A stretch of 7,150 nt of DNA. It comes from Deltaproteobacteria bacterium (GTDB lineage Bacteria; Desulfobacterota; DSM-4660; Desulfatiglandales; Desulfatiglandaceae). The notes under the pieces are model-generated. The model ran no database searches. It had not been told where the DNA came from and saw only the letters and a program-made list of their open reading frames with translations. Made by a program: the position numbers and the translations under genes. The stretch spans positions 17,344 through 24,493 of the forward strand of contig DUZB01000008.1 of the NCBI GenBank assembly GCA_013349725.1, written 5' to 3'. Shown piece after piece: positions 1 through 5,698 of the stretch; position 1 is the first letter of the stretch, and each line of letters starts with the position of its first letter.

Positions 1-442
1 CCAATGATTCCAGGTTTCTTTCCGGCTTTGATGAGAATCGATTCCAGGAGGTAACTTGTGGTTGTTTTTCCATTCGTTCCCGTGATGCCTATAAGGGGTA
101 TTCCCGAAAAAGGATGATTGTAAAAGCGGGCAGCAAGATGAGAAAGGGCTTTTCCCCCCCCCCCCCCCCCCCCCCTTTCCCGTGCGTTTTCTTCGATTTT
201 TCTCCAGCGGTCTCTTTGTCAAACTCCTCTCCAATGACGGCGACCGCCCCTTTTGAGATTGCATCTTCGATAAATTGTCTTCCATCCAGTTGGTGGCCTT
301 TCAAGGCTACAAAAAGAAAGCCGGGCTTGACTTTTCGGGAATCATAGGCCACGCCGACGATGTCCACGGAAAGGTTGCCGCTTACATGGGAGGCGACTGT
401 TCCTTCCAGGAGTTCTTTTAATTGTACCGTGTTCTTCTTCAC
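1..442 (-). CDS. murE: UDP-N-acetylmuramoyl-tripeptide synthetase MurE, 5' part; frame broken near a 22-bp G tract and cut by window edge
   Basis: MurE is the cytoplasmic ATP-dependent ligase that adds the third amino acid (usually meso-diaminopimelate in Gram-negatives) to UDP-MurNAc-L-Ala-D-Glu. The start is GTG at 442-440, with AGGA five bases upstream. Residues 1-72 fit the MurE N-terminal domain: DSRKVKPGFLFVALKG, then DGRQFIEDAISKGAVAVI. This frame runs through poly-Gly and stops at 89-91. From about 153 down to 1, another frame gives KALSHLAARFYNHP and then the Mur-ligase P-loop GITGTNGKTTTSYLLES, which runs off the edge in frame. Both halves are therefore conserved MurE, but in different frames. 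The frames switch somewhere between the end of the N-terminal homology (about 225) and the end of the G tract (154). A tract of 20 or 23 G instead of 22 would join them. The C-terminal domain, which selects the third amino acid, lies outside the window. Identity is sure; whether the break is real is not. Confidence 0.88.
154..175. repeat. 22-bp homopolymer (C on plus strand, G on murE coding strand)
   Basis: Twenty-two consecutive C residues lie inside murE, flanked by TTTT on the left and TTTCCC on the right. On the coding strand the tract gives seven glycines in either of the two relevant frames. It sits where MurE proteins normally have a variable linker just before the conserved ALxxLA-x-FY segment. 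No other homopolymer in the window is close to this length. It could be a slippage-prone contingency tract or a sequencing or assembly artefact. Confidence 0.95.
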
Positions 443-495
443 TTTGATCCTGTTCCCGAAATCCGGATTTGCCTTGATTGCACCTTATGTAACCG

Positions 496-518
496 AGGTG
501 TCAGGTTTCAGGTGTCAG
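496..518. repeat. Left arm of a perfect 23-bp inverted repeat made of heptamers
   Basis: The arm reads AGGTGTC, AGGTTTC, AGGTGTC, then AG, that is, three tandem heptamers of the form AGGTNTC. Its exact reverse complement lies at 613-635. Pairing stops at both ends: the bases just outside and just inside the arms do not complement. This pattern suggests a dispersed REP- or MITE-like element; no transposase or clear target duplication is visible. Confidence 0.85.
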
Positions 519-570
519 TATCCAGACCTATTATTCCGACTTTACAGCTCTATAAAGGATAAATGTATGA

Positions 571-584
571 TATTAAATTTAATA
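571..584. repeat. 14-bp AT-only palindrome
   Basis: TATTAAATTTAATA is a perfect palindrome in the AT-rich core between the two arms of the 23-bp inverted repeat. It could be a binding site or simply chance in AT-rich DNA. There is no direct evidence of function. Confidence 0.5.
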
Positions 585-612
585 ATACTTTCGGATGCCG
601 TCGGGATTTTCC

Positions 613-635
613 CTGACACCTGAAACCTGACACCT
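613..635. repeat. Right arm of a perfect 23-bp inverted repeat made of heptamers
   Basis: This is the exact reverse complement of 496-518, with heptamers GACACCT, GAAACCT, GACACCT after a leading CT. The arms are 94 bp apart. A partial further copy in the opposite sense, GGTGTC, follows directly at 636-641 and makes a local hairpin with the end of the arm. In an ftsI-murE transcript the two arms could form a long 23-bp stem. Confidence 0.85.
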
Positions 636-704
636 GGTGTCTAAACAAGGTCTGTCTGAGACCAAACTTGAGTATCGCGCAAATCCGCGACGAGCTGTAA
701 TGCC

Positions 705-2678
705 TTATGTGGGCGGTTTAAAATGTACAATAAGACTTTTTGTCTGATTGATTTCCGAACCAGCCACAGGTTCCTGTACTGCTGCCAGACCGGATCCTTT
801 CAAGCTTACTTTCAATCCCAGTTCCCTGCTCTGTTTGAGAACCTCTCTCATCCCCATCCCTTTGAAATTCGGCAGCAGACCTTCTTCCAAGGGAGGGAGG
901 CTGTTCTCTTTTGAATCTTTGATACTTTTCCTCTGGGGTTCCAAGGGTTTAGCATCCGCTAATCCCGCCAAACGCGGGACCGATTCGGCCTGGGGGCTGA
1001 CCCCTAAGTGGTTCAGCGTCCATAATCCCACTTCATTGAATACGGGACCCGCTACGATTCCTCCGTAGTAGAGTCCTTGAGGCTCATCAATGGCAATCAT
1101 CATGACCACTCTGGGTTTTTCCACAGGCGCAAAACCAACAAAACTTGCCACGTATTTATTCTGTGAATATCTCTTGGTTTTTTCATCTACTTTTTGTGAT
1201 GTACCTGTTTTCCCCGCCACCCTGAAGCCCGAAATGGCGGCTTTTGGAGCGGTTCCATCGGGACCTGTCACGTTTTCGAGCATGGCGGTAACTTTCCTGG
1301 CCGTCTTTTCCGAAATAACCCTTCGCACCACTTTAGGGTTGTTTTCCATGACCGTATTTCCCGTTCCATCGATGATTTTCTTGATCACATAAGGATGCAT
1401 CAGTTTCCCTCCATTAGCGATGGCGGACATGGCCATGGCGAGTTGCAGGGATGTGGCTGTCATTCCCTGGCCAAAACAGAGCGTCGCTTTGCCGATCTTT
1501 TTTGACTCTTTTGAATCCCTGATAAATCCGCTTCTTTCCCCTGAAATATCAATGCCCGTTTGTTCTCCGAACCCGAATTTTCTTAAATAGGAAACGAATG
1601 CTTCATGTCCCAGTTTTTCTCCCAGCTTAATAGCGCCGATGTTGCTGGAATGAATGACTATATCGGCCACGCTCAATTTCCCGTACTCATGTGTGTCATG
1701 GACAATTTTTCCACCAACTTCGTATTTTCCATTTTCACAATCAAACATGGAACCGGGGGTTACAACGGATTTATCAAGACATGCGGAAACAAGAAACGCC
1801 TTTATTGTGCTCCCTGGTTCAAAGCAGTCGGTTACCACGCGGTTTCGCCAGTACTCCGCTCCGTATTTTGAAAATATGTTGGGATTGAATTCCGGGAACA
1901 CTGCCATAGCCAGAATTTCACCGGTTTCAGGATCGACGACAAGACACTGCCCTGATTTCGCTCCGGAATTTATGACCGCTGAGGCAAGCGCCTGTTGCAC
2001 CTTGTATTGAATCTCTTTGTCAATGGTCAGCACCAGGTGATGCATTCCCCGCCCTGAGGGAACGGGTGTCTTCATGTCGAAAGACCTTCCCCGGGCATCG
2101 CGCATGCGCACGAGATTTTGTTGTGGTCCTTTCAGAAAAGTGTCATACTTCTGTTCCAATCCCTCAAGACCCTGGTTATCGGTACCGGAAAACCCGATGA
2201 GGTGTGCCGCAATTTCTTTTCCAGGGTAATAACGCCTGGTTTCTGTTGTTACGCCTATTCCCTCTAAGCCGGCGGCCTTTACGCGTGATGCCAGGGTTGA
2301 AGATATCCTCCGCTGTATCCATACGAAGGAACGCTTATCATTCAAAATGCCGCGTATATCCTGTTTTTTCATTTTCAGGATTTCAGATAACTGTTTTGCT
2401 GTTTCCTCCCTGTTCTTGATCAATTTCGGGTGGGCAAAAATGGAACCGACCTGGACGCTCTGGGCAAGTTCATTCCCATCCCTGTCATAAATAATTCCCC
2501 GCTCAGGCGGCAGTATTGTGATTCCTGTAATGCCGTTGTCGGCAACATCCTTGAGATAATCCCTTTCCAGGACCTGCAGTTGATAGGCTCTCGCAAACAC
2601 TGTGGCCAGGCCTGTCATGAAAAACACCGCCACCAGATGAATGCGAAATCGGATCCATTTTTTTTCTTTTACCTTCAT
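705..2678 (-). CDS. ftsI: Penicillin-binding protein FtsI (PBP3-type septal transpeptidase) with C-terminal PASTA-like domain
   Basis: FtsI is the class B penicillin-binding protein that cross-links septal peptidoglycan in the periplasm, working with FtsW, FtsL and FtsQ/B. The 657-residue product has a short cytoplasmic N-terminus and one membrane anchor (about 13-30). The dimerisation domain opens with PPERGIIYDRDGNELA (57-72). The transpeptidase domain carries all three active-site motifs: S290-T-I-K293, S344-S-N346 and K490-T-G492. A proline/lysine-rich linker (about 575-600) leads to a PASTA-like domain (about 602-655; PNFKGMGMREVL, then GSGLAAVQEPVAGSEI). PASTA domains are known to bind peptidoglycan; E. 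coli FtsI lacks one. The ATG overlaps the ftsL stop by 4 bp (ATGA) and has no visible Shine-Dalgarno, so translation is probably coupled to ftsL. All catalytic residues are present and the gene looks intact. Confidence 0.96.
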   Translation of the reverse strand: MKVKEKKWIRFRIHLVAVFFMTGLATVFARAYQLQVLERDYLKDVADNGITGITILPPERGIIYDRDGNELAQSVQVGSIFAHPKLIKNREETAKQLSEILKMKKQDIRGILNDKRSFVWIQRRISSTLASRVKAAGLEGIGVTTETRRYYPGKEIAAHLIGFSGTDNQGLEGLEQKYDTFLKGPQQNLVRMRDARGRSFDMKTPVPSGRGMHHLVLTIDKEIQYKVQQALASAVINSGAKSGQCLVVDPETGEILAMAVFPEFNPNIFSKYGAEYWRNRVVTDCFEPGSTIKAFLVSACLDKSVVTPGSMFDCENGKYEVGGKIVHDTHEYGKLSVADIVIHSSNIGAIKLGEKLGHEAFVSYLRKFGFGEQTGIDISGERSGFIRDSKESKKIGKATLCFGQGMTATSLQLAMAMSAIANGGKLMHPYVIKKIIDGTGNTVMENNPKVVRRVISEKTARKVTAMLENVTGPDGTAPKAAISGFRVAGKTGTSQKVDEKTKRYSQNKYVASFVGFAPVEKPRVVMMIAIDEPQGLYYGGIVAGPVFNEVGLWTLNHLGVSPQAESVPRLAGLADAKPLEPQRKSIKDSKENSLPPLEEGLLPNFKGMGMREVLKQSRELGLKVSLKGSGLAAVQEPVAGSEINQTKSLIVHFKPPT

Positions 2679-3043
2679 GGCAACGTGATAATCTGTTCGG
2701 CGGACGGCTGCCGTAACCCAAGCTTTTTCACGGCCCGCGGTTCTAGATTTTGAGGGGATTTCAAGAAAGCCAGTTCCAATCTCAATTTGCTGTTATTTGC
2801 TTCTAATCTCATCTCATCTCTTTTAAGATCGCTGAGCGTGTAGCCGATCTGCGTCTTTTCGAAATTCGACCACACATAGCCAATACTGCTGCCCATAAAT
2901 AAAAAGAGCATAATGATTGTCAGACAAATCTGTTTTCGCGTGAGATGAAACTTTGGCCCCCCGCATTTTGTGTTTCTGATCCGGATTCCGGTACAGGCGT
3001 TTCGCGCGCCTTTCATTTTTGAGATTTTTTCGGGTCTTGTCAT
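2675..3043 (-). CDS. ftsL: Cell division protein FtsL
   Basis: FtsL is a small bitopic membrane protein which, with FtsB and FtsQ, forms the complex that activates FtsWI at the septum. The 122-residue product has a basic cytoplasmic N-terminus of about 37 residues, one membrane helix (about 38-58, LTIIMLFLFMGSSIGYVW) and a periplasmic coiled-coil stretch (about 62-95). It ends in a segment typical of the family: LRLELAFLKSPQNLEPRAVKKLGLRQP followed by a Q-I-I motif. Sequence conservation in FtsL is low, so the assignment rests on this layout plus the position between rsmH and ftsI, its usual place. The ATG overlaps the rsmH stop by 4 bp, and AAGGA lies about eight bases upstream inside rsmH. 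Its own TGA overlaps the ftsI ATG. Confidence 0.9.
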   Translation of the reverse strand: MTRPEKISKMKGARNACTGIRIRNTKCGGPKFHLTRKQICLTIIMLFLFMGSSIGYVWSNFEKTQIGYTLSDLKRDEMRLEANNSKLRLELAFLKSPQNLEPRAVKKLGLRQPSAEQIITLP

Positions 3044-3981
3044 GGCGAAATCCTTTCCGCAGCCCTCAGGACTGCGCTGCGAGCTCTCGGGTTTGCTGCT
3101 ATTTCCTCAACGCCGGGTTTGATGCCCTTTCTTGTCAGTCGTTTAAAGAGTGCGGTCTTACCGCATACGCAATGGGGGAAATCAGGAGGGCACGTACAGG
3201 CTTTTTCCCATTTCATCATGGTCTGCTTCACGCGTCGGTCTTCAAGCGAGTGGTACGACAAGACGACAAGTCTCCCGCCATTGATGAGAAGGGCAGGAAT
3301 GATGCCTAAAAAAGTCTCAAGATTCTTCAGTTCTGTGTTGACTGCAATCCTGATTGCCTGAAATGTTTTTGTAGCAGGATGCCTGGGTCCGAATCTTTGA
3401 GACGGTGGGGATGCGAGCCTGATGATATCAGCCAGATGAGAGGAACTGTGAATAGGCTTTCTTTCCCGTTCCGCAACCATTGCCTTGACGACCTGCCTGG
3501 CCCGTTTTTCCTCCCCGTAATCTTTCAAGATGGCTTCAAGATCTTTGGGGGGGTATTCATTAACGAGTTGGTAGGCGGTAAGTTTGCTGTCAGGATCCAT
3601 TCGCATGTCGAGGGGTTCCTCCCTGTTAAAACTGAATCCCCGCCCTGAATTTTCGAGCTGGCCGGATGACATTCCCAGATCCAGCAATACACCATGGATA
3701 TGTTGTATGTTTCTCTGATGAAGAAGGCTGCCCAGATCGGAGAAATTGGCCTGGACCATTTCGACATTTTTCGCATGATGGGCCAGCCTTTCTTTTGAAA
3801 GCCGAATGGCATCAGGATCTCTGTCCAGACAGATGAGGCGCCCATTTTCACTCAGACGTTCCAGTATGCGTTGGCTGTGGCCCGCGTTTCCGACTGTCCC
3901 GTCTACATATATGCCATCCGGGGAATGAATCAGATATTGAATCGTTTCATTTACGAGTACCGGTTGATGAGGATACTTCAA
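3040..3981 (-). CDS. rsmH: 16S rRNA (cytosine(1402)-N4)-methyltransferase RsmH (MraW)
   Basis: RsmH uses S-adenosylmethionine to methylate N4 of C1402 in 16S rRNA, in the ribosomal P site. At 313 residues it is of normal family length. Visible motifs are HQPVLVNE (5-12), the SAM-binding loop DGTVGNAGHS (27-36, a variant of the usual DGTxGxGGH), LDRDPDA (53-59), LLDLGMSSGQLENSGRGFSF (about 100-119), PLDMRMD, and the C-terminal RSAVLRAAE. The start is TTG at 3981-3979, supported by GGAG at 3992-3989 seven bases upstream, by an in-frame stop at 4009-4011 with no other start between, and by the family's HxPVLxxE motif falling right after it. It lies 171 bp downstream of mraZ and overlaps ftsL by 4 bp. 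Regulation is probably shared with mraZ from the promoter near 4650. Confidence 0.96.
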   Translation of the reverse strand: MKYPHQPVLVNETIQYLIHSPDGIYVDGTVGNAGHSQRILERLSENGRLICLDRDPDAIRLSKERLAHHAKNVEMVQANFSDLGSLLHQRNIQHIHGVLLDLGMSSGQLENSGRGFSFNREEPLDMRMDPDSKLTAYQLVNEYPPKDLEAILKDYGEEKRARQVVKAMVAERERKPIHSSSHLADIIRLASPPSQRFGPRHPATKTFQAIRIAVNTELKNLETFLGIIPALLINGGRLVVLSYHSLEDRRVKQTMMKWEKACTCPPDFPHCVCGKTALFKRLTRKGIKPGVEEIAANPRARSAVLRAAERISP

Positions 3982-4152
3982 ATCGGCTCTCCAATAGCTG
4001 AAATTCCTTCAATAGATTACCAGGAAACGAGGGAATTTGAATTTGAAACCCGGTTTGAAAAATTTGGTCTAATTCCTGACCGCCGATGTTCTAATAGACT
4101 TAAAAGTAACAATATCTTGCAATTTTTGGCTGTGTGAGGCATCCTGTTTCCA
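3982..4152. other. rsmH-mraZ intergenic spacer
   Basis: This 171-bp stretch has no supported gene. Near its rsmH end is the GGAG ribosome binding site (3989-3992). A GAATTTGAATTTGAAA run is followed by AAACC-C-GGTTT, a short palindrome at about 4046-4056 with no T tract on either side, so it is not a convincing terminator. I see no clear promoter for rsmH alone. Confidence 0.5.
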
Positions 4153-4590
4153 CTAAATTCGAAGTTCCTGAAGAGATGGACTGGACTCGGGGGATATATT
4201 CTTGACTTTTTCGTATTCCGCGTCCCACTTATCCTTGTCCCATATCTCAAATTTCTTCAGATGGCCGGCAACGACCACTTCTTTGCTCAATCCCGCTTCT
4301 TCTCGTAATCTGGCGGATATGGTGATTCTTCCATTTTTTAGCGAACATTCTTCTGCGGAGGAAATAAAACTCCTTAAAAATGCAATGCCCGTTTCGTCAA
4401 AAAGCGGCATGTTGGCGACTTTCTCTTCAAGAATCGCCCAGGTATCTTTTGGAAAAGCCCACAGGCATTCCCCTTTGTTCGTGACAACGAGGGTGTCATT
4501 CCCTTTTTCTTTCAACACTTCTTTAAACCTGGCGGGAATGGCCAGCCTTCCTTTTTCATCAAGAATATGTTTTGAACGTCCTCTGAACAT
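4153..4590 (-). CDS. mraZ: Transcriptional regulator / division cluster protein MraZ
   Basis: MraZ is an AbrB-fold DNA-binding protein that binds tandem repeats upstream of its own gene and represses the dcw cluster. Starting at ATG 4590-4588 it has 145 residues, the usual size. Two SpoVT/AbrB-like repeats are visible: the first has DEKGRLAIPARF (11-22), the second KNGRITISARLRE (85-97). FRGRSKHILDEKGRL at the N-terminus matches the family's normal beginning. AAGG six bases upstream supports this ATG. A GTG 27 bases further upstream would add nine residues, but it lies inside the operator repeats and lacks a ribosome binding site. The gene is the first of the dcw cluster and has its own promoter and four-box operator directly upstream. 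Confidence 0.95.
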   Translation of the reverse strand: MFRGRSKHILDEKGRLAIPARFKEVLKEKGNDTLVVTNKGECLWAFPKDTWAILEEKVANMPLFDETGIAFLRSFISSAEECSLKNGRITISARLREEAGLSKEVVVAGHLKKFEIWDKDKWDAEYEKVKNISPESSPSLQELRI

Positions 4591-4600
4591 GTCGAACCTT

Positions 4601-4640
4601 ATGGCACTTTGTTGCACTTTGTTACACTTTTTGACACTAT
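4601..4640 (-). promoter_or_regulatory. MraZ operator: four tandem 10-bp AAAGTG-type boxes
   Basis: Read on the minus strand, four adjacent decamers occur: ATAGTGTCAA (4640-4631), AAAGTGTAAC (4630-4621), AAAGTGCAAC (4620-4611) and AAAGTGCCAT (4610-4601). Spacing is exactly 10 bp, one helical turn, so the conserved A-AGTG faces the same side of the DNA. MraZ is known to bind such direct repeats (AAAGTG-type in mycoplasmas, TGGG-type in E. coli). The first box overlaps the -10 element and the rest cover the transcription start and leader, which fits autorepression. Confidence 0.88.
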
Positions 4641-4664
4641 GAGAAAAAAATGTCCCAATGTCAA
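4636..4664 (-). promoter_or_regulatory. Sigma-70-type promoter of mraZ and the dcw cluster
   Basis: On the minus strand a perfect TTGACA (4664-4659) is followed after 17 bases by CATAGT (4641-4636), four of six matches to TATAAT. The DNA upstream of the -35 box (4665-4685) is rich in A/T tracts, like an UP element. A start near 4629 would give a leader of about 40 bases before the mraZ ATG. The -10 box shares bases with the first MraZ box. Confidence 0.75.
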
Positions 4665-4766
4665 GAAAAAAACAACATTTTTAGCAGCATAAGACTGGAA
4701 TCAACATCTATGGGTGAAGAAGAAGCAAGGCACTACATGTAGGCATGTGGCTTGGCCGAGCGGCCC

Positions 4767-5090
4767 CTATCCTGCAATGTATGGGTTGGAAGAAAAGTAA
4801 AAGAGGGAAAGGACATAAACGAAAAGAAAAAAGAGATTGAGTACCAGACCGGCATAGGCATAGTCTTTTTCTCCCATCTCTTCAATGAGCGGAATCGATT
4901 TGATTGAAAAAACGACGCCTGCAAGGAGTATGAGGGGAACGCCAACGAAGTAAAAAGGGAAGACCGGTGAAGAGAGAAAGGTATCTTCAGCGATTAGCAG
5001 CAATAGACAAAGGAATCCAGCCGCTAAGAAAGGCGCCAGAAACCCCGCGATGGCAAAATGATTTGTTTTTCGTAGTCCGGTAAGTTTCAT
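4767..5090 (-). CDS. Small three-helix membrane protein, function unknown
   Basis: I do not recognise this gene with confidence. From ATG 5090-5088 it encodes 107 residues: a short basic start (MKLTGLRKTNH), then three hydrophobic segments at about 12-34, 43-63 and 77-100. The loop between the second and third holds IEEMGEKDYAYAGLVLNL. The alternation of helices with a Gly/Ala-rich K-D-x-A-x-AGLVL segment faintly recalls DUF4190-type small membrane proteins, but this is a weak likeness. The reading frame is open upstream to a TTG at 5249, which would add 53 residues. I prefer the internal ATG because it gives a typical basic-then-hydrophobic start; its Shine-Dalgarno (GGAAA, about eight bases upstream) is weak. 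It is divergent from the HU gene and ends about 100 bp before the mraZ promoter. Confidence 0.65.
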   Translation of the reverse strand: MKLTGLRKTNHFAIAGFLAPFLAAGFLCLLLLIAEDTFLSSPVFPFYFVGVPLILLAGVVFSIKSIPLIEEMGEKDYAYAGLVLNLFFLFVYVLSLFYFSSNPYIAG

Positions 5091-5134
5091 GGCAGCGTTT
5101 CCATTTTTGAAATGAATGTTCTTCAGAAAATGTG

Positions 5135-5161
5135 TTGACAAGAGCAGCAAAGGGCTATAAA
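5135..5161 (+). promoter_or_regulatory. Candidate promoter of the HU-like gene
   Basis: TTGACA (5135-5140) is followed by TATAAA (5156-5161) with a 15-bp spacer, or by ATAAAA at 16 bp. The spacer is slightly short, but both boxes are near consensus. A start near 5168 would give a leader of about 105 bases. The site lies just upstream of the chosen start of the divergent membrane-protein gene, so transcription of the two may interfere. Confidence 0.5.
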
Positions 5162-5272
5162 AAAATAGTTCGCTGTAAATAATGGGTTTTGTGCTTGATT
5201 TCCAGTTTTTTTTTGTGTGCGGCATCTGGTGAATGAACAGAAACTTCAATCTTCATGTGAAAGGAGCTATTT

Positions 5273-5623
5273 ATGGCCGACAAAAAGGGAGAGACAAAAA
5301 AGAAAATGACCGGCATTAAGGAGCCTATGACAAAATCCCTGATTTTAAAGGAGATTGCAGAGAACACCGGGTTGAACAAAAAACAGGTGTCATCTGTGTT
5401 GGATGAACTGGCTATTGTCATAGAACGCCATATCAAGAAACGCGCTGCCGGTCAATTCACCCTGCCGGGGCTTTTGAAGTTTGAAGTCAGAAAGAGGCCG
5501 GCTACCAAAGCGCGGAAGGGAATCAATCCTTTCACAAAAGAGCCAATGAATATCCCGGCGAAACCGGCTCGCGGGGTGGTCAAGGTGCGTGCTTTGAAGA
5601 AAGTTCAGGATATGGCGCAGTAG
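5273..5623 (+). CDS. HU-family (histone-like) DNA-binding protein with lysine-rich N-terminal extension
   Basis: HU/IHF proteins are small dimeric nucleoid proteins that bend DNA with two beta arms. The 116-residue product has an 18-residue basic extension (MADKKGETKKKMTGIKEP) followed by an HU core. The core begins MTKSLILKEIAENTGLNKKQV (19-39), which forms the helical dimerisation part. The beta-arm region is GQFTLPGLLKFEVRKRPATKARKGINPFTKEP (60-91), where N85-P86 matches the arm-tip proline that intercalates into DNA. The C-terminus, AKPARGVVKVRALKKVQDM, is longer and more basic than in E. coli HU (90 residues). AGGAG lies seven bases before the ATG. A second ATG at residue 19 would give a core-sized protein but has no good ribosome binding site. 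It appears monocistronic: own promoter candidate and a strong terminator after the stop. HU rather than IHF is my choice by general appearance. Confidence 0.9.
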   Translation: MADKKGETKKKMTGIKEPMTKSLILKEIAENTGLNKKQVSSVLDELAIVIERHIKKRAAGQFTLPGLLKFEVRKRPATKARKGINPFTKEPMNIPAKPARGVVKVRALKKVQDMAQ

Positions 5624-5627
5624 AATG

Positions 5628-5673
5628 AAAAAGGGGGGATCCGGAATGCAACATTCTCCATCCCCGCTTTTTT
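5628..5673 (+). terminator. Rho-independent terminator after the HU-like gene
   Basis: The stem pairs GGGGGGAT (5633-5640) with ATCCCCGC (5660-5667) with one mismatch. An inner perfect hairpin GAATG-CAA-CATTC (5644-5656) caps it, and TTTTTT follows (5668-5673). An A run at 5628-5632 extends the stem and could let it also act on the opposite strand. It begins five bases after the HU stop codon. Confidence 0.85.
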
Positions 5674-5698
5674 GACCAGCATTTCCATGGGAAAAGAA

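Larger units (their letters stand above)
443..704. other. 262-bp ftsI-murE intergenic spacer without a gene
   Basis: ftsI and murE are normally tightly packed in dcw clusters, but here 262 bp separate them. I see no convincing gene. The spacer contains a perfect 23-bp inverted repeat (496-518 and 613-635), an AT-rich core with a 14-bp palindrome at 571-584, a short hairpin GACACC-T-GGTGTC at 629-641 and another, GGTCT/AGACC, at 649-663. The part nearest murE (443-495) holds only its ribosome binding site. The core is AT-rich enough to hide a promoter for murE (for example TATAGA on the minus strand near 550), but no good -35 box goes with it. Confidence 0.7.

Noticed and set aside
89..153. 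Poly-Gly ORF tail (EKPFLILLPAFTIILFREYPL) as a real C-terminus
   Set aside because: The same bases in another frame encode conserved MurE sequence ending in the P-loop, so this tail is a frameshift product.
114..347. Plus-strand open frame encoding a poly-proline run
   Set aside because: It is the antisense shadow of murE and the prolines come only from the C homopolymer; no ribosome binding site or family resemblance.
496..641. CRISPR array from the repeated heptamers
   Set aside because: Repeats are 7 bp without unique spacers and the two blocks are inverted relative to each other; no cas genes nearby.
3871..4137. Plus-strand 88-residue open frame over the rsmH start
   Set aside because: It is antisense to the conserved rsmH N-terminus and spacer, without recognisable motifs or a ribosome binding site.
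4588..4617. Longer mraZ start at GTG 4617
   Set aside because: It would lie within the operator repeats, lacks a Shine-Dalgarno, and adds residues not typical of MraZ; AAGG precedes the ATG at 4590.
4728..4766. Terminator for the membrane-protein gene from GGCC-GAGC-GGCC (4754-4765) and palindrome CTACATGTAG (4733-4742)
   Set aside because: Short stems and no T tract on the minus strand downstream; not convincing as a Rho-independent terminator.
5091..5249. N-terminal extension of the small membrane protein from TTG 5249
   Set aside because: The extra 53 residues look like translated intergenic DNA and would overlap the rightward promoter candidate; the internal ATG gives a more typical start. 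Not fully excluded.
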